Both the position numbers and the translations under genes were made by a program. A stretch of DNA of 10,424 nt from an uncultured Porphyromonadaceae bacterium. Its GTDB lineage: Bacteria > Bacteroidota > Bacteroidia > Bacteroidales > Muribaculaceae. The notes under the pieces are model-generated. The model saw only the letters and a program-made list of their open reading frames with translations, did not search any database and had not been told where the DNA came from. Positions 1 through 6,405 of this stretch are shown here, piece by piece; position 1 is the stretch's first letter, and each line of letters starts with the position of its first letter. The DNA is taken from the NCBI GenBank assembly GCA_900555715.1, contig USMC01000065.1:1-10424 (forward strand), written 5' to 3'.

Positions 1-321
1 CCGACGACGCATGGCACAGAGGACACCGCGCGTAAGGACATAGCCTGTGAGCTGCTGCAGGAGTGCTCTGTCGCCGGTATAGAGAGGGATGTCGCCGCAA
101 CGGGCGACGATGTCGGCGGCATCGCCTGTGATATGACGCCGCTCGCAGAGAAGGGCGAGCGGTGTGCATCCGGCGTCGAGCGCCACGCGTATGACTTTGG
201 GACTCTCAGCGATGAAAACGCCTTTGTCAGGCTCCAGGCGATTGCGGAGCTGCGCTTCCGTGAGTGTGGCAAAGAGCCGTGCGCCGGGATGGTCGAGGCT
301 GTCGAGTTCGATGATGTTCAT
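1..321 (-). CDS. TrmH/SpoU-family RNA methyltransferase, N-terminal part (runs off the window)
   Basis: Reading the minus strand from the ATG at 321-319 gives 107 uninterrupted codons to the window edge. The product starts MNIIELDSLDHPG and contains VFIAESPKVIRVALDAG (about residues 34-50), then LTGYVLTRGVLCAMRR at the edge. These match the N-terminal substrate-binding region and the start of the SpoU methylase domain of TrmH-like enzymes, which 2'-O-methylate tRNA or rRNA ribose using SAM. The family is usually about 250 residues, so more than half lies outside, including the SAM-binding knot; the exact RNA target cannot be named. The start codon overlaps the stop of the upstream antiporter gene as ATGA, which supports the start choice and suggests translational coupling at the end of one operon. 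Family call is from remembered motifs, not a search. Confidence 0.82.
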   Translation of the reverse strand, partial: MNIIELDSLDHPGARLFATLTEAQLRNRLEPDKGVFIAESPKVIRVALDAGCTPLALLCERRHITGDAADIVARCGDIPLYTGDRALLQQLTGYVLTRGVLCAMRRR

Positions 322-2459
322 TTCATTACGAAGCGTTTGATTATCCTCTTGCACCAACGGCGGAAAGCGCGCATACGCACGGTGAGCGGCGAGGAGTCCT
401 GCGCTATATCTGTGGACAGGGGGTCGGTGAAGGATGTGAGGACGGGCGCGGCTCCGAACTGTTCGGGATAGATAATCATGAGGTTGTTGGTGGCGAAATA
501 GCGCTGGAGGAAGGATGGTATTTCCGACATTCCGGCGTTGTAAGACACAGACTGGGGACGTGCCCCGATGACGACGAAGAGGTCGTCGTCGAGTATCTTA
601 TTGGCAAGGAGGACAATGTCGTCGCGTCCGTCTGTTGTCCGGAACTCGCACCGTATTCCGTAGTTCTCCGAATAGATGACGCCCCGGATGAATGGCTGCA
701 GCTCTCCCGGGCAGCAGAAGATGATGCGGCATCCGACCTGACGTGTGAGTCGCGAGACGGCGCGCACCCAGCGGTTAAATCCGCTCTCATACTGCGCTCC
801 GGCGGGTACCCATACGACGACGCGCGTGATTGTACCGGCGGGAATAAAGCAGCGGACAATGGAAATCATGCGGTTTGTGCTCCTGAGAAGCTGCTCTACC
901 TTGATGCCGAGGAAAGAGTCTATGACCGTTGCGCGCCGGTGCATTCCGAGGAGTATTTCGGTGATGTCGCGTTCTTCGATGGCGTTGAGGACGCCGGTGA
1001 CGGTATTGAGGTCGTATCGGTCGAGACTTTCTATGACAGTGTCGGCTGCTGCGGCGGTGCGTCGTGCGGTGTCGAGTGAATTCTGCGACAGTGCTTTAGC
1101 GGCGGGAGTGTTGTCGTTGCGCACATGGAGCGCATAGAAATTGTGACTTCCGCGAGTGTTCCGCATCAGCACGGCGAGCTCAACGAGCGGCGGCGTGGTG
1201 ACGGGATTTGCGACACAGATAAGGGTGTTGTTATTACGCATCCTTTTCCCTGACGATGGCATTGCTTCCTGCTCCACAAGGCTGACACTCATACGGGCAG
1301 CAGCTCCTGACATGATTAGCGGCGCTATGGCACACGTGACAAGTATTACGGCGATGGTACTGTTGAGAATCGTTTCGTCGAACATATTCATCCTGTAGCC
1401 TACGCTCACTACAGCGAGCGCCACGGCGGTATGTGCGGCGGTGAGTCCGAACATGACCTTACGCCCGTCGGAATCGTAATGATAGACTTTCTGCGCTATC
1501 CATGCGGGTATCCATTTGCTCGACAGTGCGACAGCGAGCATGATGGCAGCCTTGCCAAGGGTCGAGGCATCGGCAAAGACGCGGACATTGATCATCATTC
1601 CGACACTGATAAGAAAATACGGAATGAAGATGGCATTGCCCACGAATTCTATGGAGCTCATCAGCGGCGACGAGGCAGGGATATAGCGGTTGAGGAGCAG
1701 TCCGGCGAAGAATGCTCCCAGCACGGGCTCAAGCCCTATGAGCTGCGAGGAACATGCCGCGAAAAGGACAAGGACGAGCACGAAGACATACTGCATGACC
1801 TTGTCGCTGTACTTCTTGAAGAAATACCGCGCAAGACGGGGGTATGCATAGAGGAGCACAGCCACCCATACGGCGAAGCGGAGAATGAGGAGCGCGATTG
1901 CCGAGACGCTGAAATATCCTTCCTGCCGGACGCTCACAGTGCCGGCAAGGACAAGAAGCGCTCCGATGACGGCTATGATGGTGCCGACGATGGCAATGAG
2001 GACGGGCGCAGACTTTGTGAGTCCGAATCGGGCTGCGACAGGATAGGCGAGCAGAGTGTGCGAGGCATACATAGCGCCGAGAAGGCACGCCGTAATCCAG
2101 TCGGTACCGAGGAGGTAGACACTTGTGAGGATGCCCATGACGAGAGGCACGGTCAGTGTCAGGACTCCGAAGATGAATCCCCGCCTGAGGTTGAGGCGGA
2201 GGTGATACATGTCGATCTCAAGACCGGCGAGGAACATGAGGTAGAGAAGTCCTACCTGTCCGAAAACATTGAAAGTGGCGTCGCGTCCGAGCACATCGAA
2301 TCCGAAGGGTCCGATAAGGACACCGGCGACGATCATACCGATAATGTGCGGCACGCGCAGGCGATTGAGCAGAAGAGGCGCAAAAAGGATGATAGCCAGA
2401 ACGATGAGGAATATCTGGACGGGCTCTGTGACTAAGGGCACACTGGCAAGCGGTATCAT
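318..2459 (-). CDS. CPA2-family cation:proton antiporter with C-terminal USP-like domains
   Basis: This 713-residue inner-membrane protein would exchange Na+ or K+ for protons for pH and ion homeostasis. Residues 1-385 form about 12 hydrophobic helices with CPA2 (Kef/NapA-like) hallmarks: RVPHIIGMIVAGVLIGP (35-51), FLAGLEIDM (76-84) and GLEPVLGAFFAGLLLNR (242-258). Residues 405-540 and about 545-665 are soluble and look like two universal-stress-protein folds; the first has an LGMHRRATVIDSFLGIKVEQ stretch (504-523). Such cytoplasmic domains are usually regulatory. The segment where NhaA/NapA carry DD or ND reads ASHTLLAYPVA (132-142), without an acidic pair, so ion specificity and stoichiometry are open. 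It starts 21 nt after the asd stop and its TGA overlaps the methyltransferase ATG. No clear Shine-Dalgarno is visible, which is common in Bacteroidetes. Confidence 0.88.
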   Translation of the reverse strand: MIPLASVPLVTEPVQIFLIVLAIILFAPLLLNRLRVPHIIGMIVAGVLIGPFGFDVLGRDATFNVFGQVGLLYLMFLAGLEIDMYHLRLNLRRGFIFGVLTLTVPLVMGILTSVYLLGTDWITACLLGAMYASHTLLAYPVAARFGLTKSAPVLIAIVGTIIAVIGALLVLAGTVSVRQEGYFSVSAIALLILRFAVWVAVLLYAYPRLARYFFKKYSDKVMQYVFVLVLVLFAACSSQLIGLEPVLGAFFAGLLLNRYIPASSPLMSSIEFVGNAIFIPYFLISVGMMINVRVFADASTLGKAAIMLAVALSSKWIPAWIAQKVYHYDSDGRKVMFGLTAAHTAVALAVVSVGYRMNMFDETILNSTIAVILVTCAIAPLIMSGAAARMSVSLVEQEAMPSSGKRMRNNNTLICVANPVTTPPLVELAVLMRNTRGSHNFYALHVRNDNTPAAKALSQNSLDTARRTAAAADTVIESLDRYDLNTVTGVLNAIEERDITEILLGMHRRATVIDSFLGIKVEQLLRSTNRMISIVRCFIPAGTITRVVVWVPAGAQYESGFNRWVRAVSRLTRQVGCRIIFCCPGELQPFIRGVIYSENYGIRCEFRTTDGRDDIVLLANKILDDDLFVVIGARPQSVSYNAGMSEIPSFLQRYFATNNLMIIYPEQFGAAPVLTSFTDPLSTDIAQDSSPLTVRMRAFRRWCKRIIKRFVMK

Positions 2460-2480
2460 CCTGATGAAATTAGCGGAACG

Positions 2481-3491
2481 TTATCTGTGGGCGATAATAT
2501 ATTGTGCTATCTGGACGGCGTTGAGTGCGGCACCTTTGCGGATCTGGTCGGCGACAGCCCAGAAGGACAGTCCGTTGGGATTTGAAAGGTCGGCACGGAT
2601 GCGCCCTACATAGACGGGATCGGTGCCTGCGGCATCGCGCGGCATAGGATATCCGAGGGGCTCGGCGCTGTCGACAAGCACTATTCCTTCGGCGGCGGCG
2701 AATGCTTTTCTCGCTTCGCCGACTGTGACAGGGCGTTCGGTCTCGACCCATATTGCTTCGCTATGTGCTCGCTCGACTGGCACGCGGACGCATGTGGCGC
2801 TCACTTCGAGTGCGGGCGCGTGCATGATTTTCTTGGTCTCGTGATGCATCTTCATCTCCTCGCGTGTATATCCGTTGTCGCAGAAGGTGTCGATGTGGGG
2901 AATGAGGTTGTAGGCGAGCGTTGTGACGAATTTCTTAGCTTCCGGTTTTTCTCCGGCGACAATCTGAGCCGTCTGGCGGTGCAGCTCGTCGATACCGCTT
3001 GCTCCGGCTCCGCTGGCAGCCTGATATGTAGCCACATGTACGCGGCGGATAGGCGAGAGCCGGTTGATGGGAGCAAGAGCGACAACCATCTGTATGGTGG
3101 TGCAGTTGGGATTTGCAATGATGCGTCGTGGTGCGGCGAGTGCATCGTCGCCGTTGACTTCGGGAACGACAAGGGGCACATCCTCATCCATTCGGAACGC
3201 GCTCGAATTGTCGATCATTATGGCTCCTCCCGAGGTGATGAGCCCGGCATATTCTTTCGACACGGACGCTCCCGCAGACACGAAAGCGAAATCGAGACCG
3301 TCGAAAGCATGCGGGTCGTCGCCGAGGATGCGGACAGGCTCGGTCTGGCTTCCGCGGAACAAATATCGTCGACCTGCACTGCGTTGCGACCCGAAAAGCC
3401 GTAATTCTTCAATATCGAGCGATGATGCGCCCAGAACATTAAGAAATTCCTGACCTACGGCGCCCGAAGCGCCAACGATAGCTACTTTCAT
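2481..3491 (-). CDS. asd: Aspartate-semialdehyde dehydrogenase
   Basis: This cytosolic enzyme reduces L-aspartyl-4-phosphate to L-aspartate-4-semialdehyde with NADPH, the branch point towards lysine, diaminopimelate, methionine and threonine. The 336-residue product is full length for the family. It has the nucleotide-binding N-terminus MKVAIVGASGAVGQEF, the active-site NPNCTT with the nucleophile at C130, TYQAASGAG around Q157, IPHIDTF (197-203), and RVPVERAHS with substrate arginine R236 and likely catalytic base H243. The GASGAVGQ fingerprint and length fit the class found in Gram-positives and Bacteroidetes. It lies 53 nt after the DUF4491 gene and 21 nt before the antiporter gene. A -7-like element TAATTTTG at 3526-3533 may give it its own promoter, but no matching -33 box is seen. 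Confidence 0.97.
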   Translation of the reverse strand: MKVAIVGASGAVGQEFLNVLGASSLDIEELRLFGSQRSAGRRYLFRGSQTEPVRILGDDPHAFDGLDFAFVSAGASVSKEYAGLITSGGAIMIDNSSAFRMDEDVPLVVPEVNGDDALAAPRRIIANPNCTTIQMVVALAPINRLSPIRRVHVATYQAASGAGASGIDELHRQTAQIVAGEKPEAKKFVTTLAYNLIPHIDTFCDNGYTREEMKMHHETKKIMHAPALEVSATCVRVPVERAHSEAIWVETERPVTVGEARKAFAAAEGIVLVDSAEPLGYPMPRDAAGTDPVYVGRIRADLSNPNGLSFWAVADQIRKGAALNAVQIAQYIIAHR

Positions 3492-3525
3492 TCTCTGACT
3501 GGTTTATATTTTTTGATTCAAGCTG

Positions 3526-3533
3526 CAAAATTA
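3526..3533 (-). promoter_or_regulatory. Possible -7 element upstream of asd
   Basis: The minus strand reads TAATTTTG, matching the Bacteroidetes -7 consensus TAnnTTTG, about 35 nt before the asd start codon. I find no TTTG or TTG at the usual 19-21 nt upstream, so this may be a weak internal promoter or a chance match in an AT-rich gap. Confidence 0.35.
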
Positions 3534-3544
3534 ACCAAAAAATA

Positions 3545-3874
3545 TCAATCGGAGACGTCGTCAGCAGATTTTTCTTTCCGCTTGGGGTTTTCGGGGAACC
3601 ATCCTTTGCGGACACGCTCGCGCTGCTCGAAGACTTCGAGAATGGACCAGAAACATGAGAACGCCACCACTCCGCAGAGAATAGACGCGACGCCGACGGT
3701 AGCCACGGACAGGGCGCACATGGCAATTCCGCCAAGCAAAAACGCCCACAAGCAGCGTACGCCAAAATAATACTCACCCTTGATGACAAGAGGATGAAAC
3801 ACTCCTATAATAAGAAAAGTGGCAAGTCCTACAGCGAGACCTTCGATATGCCATTGTTGAAGCAGTTCTATCAT
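3545..3874 (-). CDS. DUF4491 family small membrane protein
   Basis: The 109-residue product matches my memory of DUF4491, a family of unknown function common in Bacteroidetes: GLAVGLATFLIIGVFHPLVIK (12-32) followed by EYYFGVRCLWAFLLGG (34-49), then FSCFWSILEVFEQRERVRKGWFPENPKRKEK (72-102). Three hydrophobic segments at about 11-29, 37-57 and 59-79 indicate an inner-membrane protein with a charged, probably cytoplasmic, C-terminal tail. No catalytic motif is apparent and no function can be assigned. The start at 3874 is preferred because the conserved block begins only about 11 residues later and no other methionine lies between. A strong promoter match ends just 7 nt before this ATG. It may be first gene of an operon with asd, the antiporter and the RNA methyltransferase. 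Confidence 0.85.
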   Translation of the reverse strand: MIELLQQWHIEGLAVGLATFLIIGVFHPLVIKGEYYFGVRCLWAFLLGGIAMCALSVATVGVASILCGVVAFSCFWSILEVFEQRERVRKGWFPENPKRKEKSADDVSD

Positions 3875-3881
3875 AATGCCG

Positions 3882-3912
3882 CAAAGGTAGCAAATAAAAG
3901 CAAGATTTCAAA
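3882..3912 (-). promoter_or_regulatory. Bacteroidetes-type promoter for DUF4491 (-asd-antiporter) operon
   Basis: On the minus strand TTTG (3912-3909) is followed by a 19-nt spacer and TACCTTTG (3889-3882). This is an exact match to the Bacteroidetes primary sigma consensus TTTG-N19/21-TAnnTTTG. Transcription would begin roughly at 3875-3878, so the message for the gene starting at 3874 would have almost no 5' leader. Confidence 0.75.
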
Positions 3913-3973
3913 CAGCTTCACGAACAGCTTCTCTATAAGAAAAGCTTGTTCTCTTAAATCAGACGATTTCTTT

Positions 3974-4023
3974 TAACTTGATGCCTGACTTGATGCCAAA
4001 GCCATAAGTCAGGCATCAAGTTA
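3974..4023. repeat. Long perfect inverted repeat with internal 12-nt direct repeat; possible terminator
   Basis: Positions 3974-3991 are perfectly complementary to 4006-4023, an 18-bp stem with a 14-nt loop; the right arm contains the TAA stop of the AlbA_2 gene on the minus strand. Inside the left part, ACTTGATGCC occurs at 3976-3985 and again at 3988-3997, so the right arm could pair with either copy. Read on the plus strand the stem is followed by GCCTTTTT, as in an intrinsic terminator. Read on the minus strand, where the gene lies, it is followed by A-rich sequence. It probably acts as an mRNA 3'-end structure or terminator for the AlbA_2 gene and insulates the next promoter. Confidence 0.6.
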
Positions 4024-5460
4024 GCCTTTTTCATATATTGCCTTATACTTCTGATTCCGGCTATTGGGTTTATCCGGAATAGTCATAGCAAGCGCGCTTT
4101 CCAATAATGGATTAATATATTTCTTCTTAAACTTTACCCGATCTTTATAACCAAGATATCGCATTATTTCAGCTAACGAGCGAGGCTCTTTACAGAATTC
4201 CACAATTTTCTCTTCGATGGTTTTGTCTACTTGACTTATGCCTTGACCTTTACCATTCGACAAGTCAGAATTCTTTGTAGCATGTACATTGACACGGAAG
4301 GCAGTAATGGTATTTACGTCAAACTCTGCCGGAGGATTGCCGTTATCTTTCAGCATCTCCTGCACACGTGTAATGCCACGGTTGAATTTATTGACATACT
4401 TCATCACTCTCATGGCTTCTGCCACGAGCGGGTTACGATAGTCGTTGACCGATGGAAAGTTTTCGGGACGGGCTTCGCCGTATAGTCCTCCGGCGTTCAT
4501 CACTTCGATATAGTCGTCAAACTGATAAATACGTATAGGCATATTCGCTTGATAATCCCTGTGCATGCAGGCGTTCATCAGCAATTCCCGGATCGCACCA
4601 TCCGGATAATTCCAGACAGTACGTTCACGGAATAACGATTCAGGGACCGGACGCTGTGTGATGATGGCATCCTTTACGAAGGATTCCAGTATCGGCAACA
4701 TTTTATAGAAAGGTCCGGCGAACCGACGTTCATTGAGAATGTCGCCACCTTTGTCTTTTCCGGCGAACCGCACAAACTGCACATAGTTGCCGAGAAGAAA
4801 GTATTTGGGATTGATGCCAAAAAGAATTATGCTTGCGTAAGTCGGGCAGTCGTTATCGCGGTCGTAAAGGTGTATTGATGCAAGTTGCTCTTTAATATCG
4901 CGTTTGTCTGTTGTAAGCGTTTCTTCATCAAACACCATCGGGAGATATCTTGTCTTGATATAATCGATATCCAAATCTTCCAGTCGGGCGTTTAGGCATG
5001 GTGTCGCATCAAAGGTTGCCATAAATGAACAGCGTCGTTCAGCAAGGATTCTCTCCTCAGCTTCCGTAGCAATGTCTCTGCGAGGTCCGACACGAATAAA
5101 TACCCTGCCACGATAGCGAACCGGAGGTAAATCGGATGGTCTTACCTCAGCAACCAACAAATCTCCTTCCGGAAAAGAGAAACGCTCAACCGACATGGTC
5201 GGCAACGGGAGTATATTGCCGTCAGAACGGATGCCCGCAATCTTATTAAGCAGGTCATCGTCAACTTTCATACCGGCAATACTGCCATCATCTTTTGCTC
5301 CGATAATCAGATAGCCGTTCTTGCGGGAACCGGGCATATCATTGGCAAACGCGCAGATAGCCTCACAGAACTTGTCCATGTTGCCTGTACTGACCGTGCG
5401 TTCCACACGATATGATTCGGTAGATTTCAGCAATTCCAAAATGTCCTCTTTAGCTATCAT
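4021..5460 (-). CDS. AlbA_2 (Schlafen-type) ATP-binding protein with C-terminal winged helix
   Basis: The 479-residue soluble protein has three recognisable parts. Residues about 15-145 are an AlbA_2/Schlafen nucleic-acid-binding domain: ESYRVERTV, then FCEAICAFAND and GYLIIGAKDDGSIAG (49-63). Residues about 285-395 resemble the GHKL-like ATP-binding domain of this family (HATPase_c_4), with N-box-like IRELLMNACMHRDY (290-303; E292, N296, H300) and FNRGITRVQEML (359-370). Residues about 412-475 look like a winged helix. Such proteins are common in Bacteroidetes and usually annotated as putative transcriptional regulators or RecG-C-like ATPases; some lie in defence loci, but no substrate is established here. 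Its sequence is more AT-rich than its neighbours and it stands alone, which suggests accessory origin. Start: first ATG, with a -7-like box about 25 nt upstream. Confidence 0.85.
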   Translation of the reverse strand: MIAKEDILELLKSTESYRVERTVSTGNMDKFCEAICAFANDMPGSRKNGYLIIGAKDDGSIAGMKVDDDLLNKIAGIRSDGNILPLPTMSVERFSFPEGDLLVAEVRPSDLPPVRYRGRVFIRVGPRRDIATEAEERILAERRCSFMATFDATPCLNARLEDLDIDYIKTRYLPMVFDEETLTTDKRDIKEQLASIHLYDRDNDCPTYASIILFGINPKYFLLGNYVQFVRFAGKDKGGDILNERRFAGPFYKMLPILESFVKDAIITQRPVPESLFRERTVWNYPDGAIRELLMNACMHRDYQANMPIRIYQFDDYIEVMNAGGLYGEARPENFPSVNDYRNPLVAEAMRVMKYVNKFNRGITRVQEMLKDNGNPPAEFDVNTITAFRVNVHATKNSDLSNGKGQGISQVDKTIEEKIVEFCKEPRSLAEIMRYLGYKDRVKFKKKYINPLLESALAMTIPDKPNSRNQKYKAIYEKG

Positions 5461-5484
5461 TTGGATTTATGTGATGTTTATACG

Positions 5485-5492
5485 CAAAATTA
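5485..5492 (-). promoter_or_regulatory. Possible -7 element for the AlbA_2 gene
   Basis: The minus strand reads TAATTTTG, a match to TAnnTTTG, 24 nt before the ATG at 5460, preceded by a run of A and T. No TTTG is present at 19-21 nt upstream, so only the -7 half of the consensus is supported. Confidence 0.45.
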
Positions 5493-5557
5493 CAAAAAAT
5501 TTTTCATCCGACCGTTCATGATTCAACTTTTTATCACAGCTGCGGCAGGCTTACGCA

Positions 5558-5588
5558 AAAGCGGTCCCGCCGGTGTCGACGGGACCGC
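5558..5588 (-). terminator. Intrinsic terminator of the outer-membrane protein gene
   Basis: On the minus strand GCGGTCCC (5588-5581) pairs perfectly with GGGACCGC (5568-5561), extended inward by three further pairs including one G-U, leaving a 6-nt loop. It is followed by TTTTGCG. It starts 18 nt after the TGA of the upstream gene. The T run is short but stem strength and position support termination. Confidence 0.75.
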
Positions 5589-5606
5589 CCACTTAAATAC
5601 TATGTG

Positions 5607-6134
5607 TCAGAAGCGGTATTTAAAGCCAAACTGGAAAAGTCCCTGTGCGCCGAAGCCTGCCTCAGCATACATTGCCCAGGCACGGCTAAGGTCGACCTGC
5701 GCACCGACAGGAACGAGCTGGAATGCGCAATAGCTCTTGGTGTATGCGTCGTCGCCCCGGGGCTGCATGTGAGAGAACTCGACACCGATGCCGAACTTGG
5801 CATAGAGCGAAACGATGCTCGTGCGGTAATAGTGGTATCGTCCGTTCATCATCACGGCGTGGTATGCGATGTTGCTGTGGTGGGGTCCTCCTTCGGTAGT
5901 GGTGCTTGAGAAGGTGTAGGACGGTCCAACCCAGATATTCTTAGTGACGCGGAAATTGGCTCCGATGTTGAGCGCACCCCAGGCGGTATTGACATGGTGC
6001 CAACCGTCGTGCATATTAGTGGCGTCCATCTGAGTATAGGCACCGTACGAAGCAGTAATTTCGGCGCGCTGAGCGCTGACAGCGAAAACAGAAGCGAGTC
6101 CGACAAATGCGGCTGCAATGAGTTTCTTAAGCAT
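5607..6134 (-). CDS. Secreted outer-membrane beta-barrel protein, unknown function
   Basis: The start at 6134 gives 175 residues beginning MLKKLIAAAFVGLASVFAVSAQ, a classic signal peptide likely cleaved after SAQ. An in-frame ATG 27 nt upstream would put MIVNINVLT before it and spoil the signal sequence, so it is rejected. The mature protein alternates polar and aromatic residues in short strands (ALNIGANFRV, IWVGPSYTF, SLYAKFGIGVEF, AMYAEAGFG) and ends FGFKYRF with a terminal phenylalanine, the usual signal for Bam-dependent outer-membrane insertion. About 153 mature residues fit an 8-strand barrel of the OmpA/OmpX-like size class. Histidines are frequent (DGWHHVN, EGGPHHSN, YHYYR). It is divergent from sdhC and has its own terminator, so it is probably monocistronic. 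I do not recognise a specific family. Confidence 0.8.
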   Translation of the reverse strand: MLKKLIAAAFVGLASVFAVSAQRAEITASYGAYTQMDATNMHDGWHHVNTAWGALNIGANFRVTKNIWVGPSYTFSSTTTEGGPHHSNIAYHAVMMNGRYHYYRTSIVSLYAKFGIGVEFSHMQPRGDDAYTKSYCAFQLVPVGAQVDLSRAWAMYAEAGFGAQGLFQFGFKYRF

Positions 6135-6277
6135 AGTCAAAACGTTTATGTTAACGATCAAATAAGGTATTATTTTAAATCAAAAACACCTCAGTGCGCC
6201 TAAAGTTCATCTGCCGGGCAAATTCGCATGTCAAATCTGAATTTTCGGGATGATTGCAGAAATTTTTCGTCAATAAG

Positions 6278-6308
6278 TTGGTAAGGCGGTGAAAACTCCT
6301 TAAATTTG
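6278..6308 (+). promoter_or_regulatory. Promoter of the sdhCAB operon
   Basis: TTG at 6278-6280 is followed by a 20-nt spacer and TAAATTTG at 6301-6308, a very good match to the Bacteroidetes TTTG-N19/21-TAnnTTTG consensus. Transcription should begin near 6312-6316, leaving a leader of about 90 nt before sdhC. The rest of the divergent gap (6135-6277) is AT-rich and must hold the promoter for the outer-membrane protein gene, but I cannot identify it with confidence. Confidence 0.75.
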
Positions 6309-6314
6309 CAAATT

Positions 6315-6345
6315 AAAAGTGAGGAGGCAAGCGAGCCCCGCTTTT
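6315..6345 (+). other. Possible 5'-leader hairpin of the sdhCAB transcript
   Basis: AAAAG (6315-6319) can pair with CTTTT (6341-6345), and GG plus GGC (6323-6328, with one bulge) with GCC and CC (6335-6339). This would fold the first nucleotides of the mRNA into a stem-loop. The stem is interrupted, so it may be a stabilising 5' structure or chance. Confidence 0.35.
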
Positions 6346-6405
6346 ATGTGAGCAAAAGACAAAAACACATACAATTAAATAATCATTCACAAAATCAATC
6401 ATCTT

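Noticed and set aside
133..471. 112-residue plus-strand frame near the left edge
   Set aside because: It overlaps the antisense of both the TrmH-like gene start and the antiporter end; the minus-strand reading gives recognisable methyltransferase sequence.
1431..2435. 334-residue plus-strand frame opposite the antiporter
   Set aside because: Highly charged, D/E/H-rich nonsense-like sequence complementary to the hydrophobic helices of the real antiporter gene.
6135..6240. Promoter for the outer-membrane protein gene on the minus strand
   Set aside because: TACCTTAT and several TTTG words occur, but no pair has the right sequence and spacing, so no site is called.
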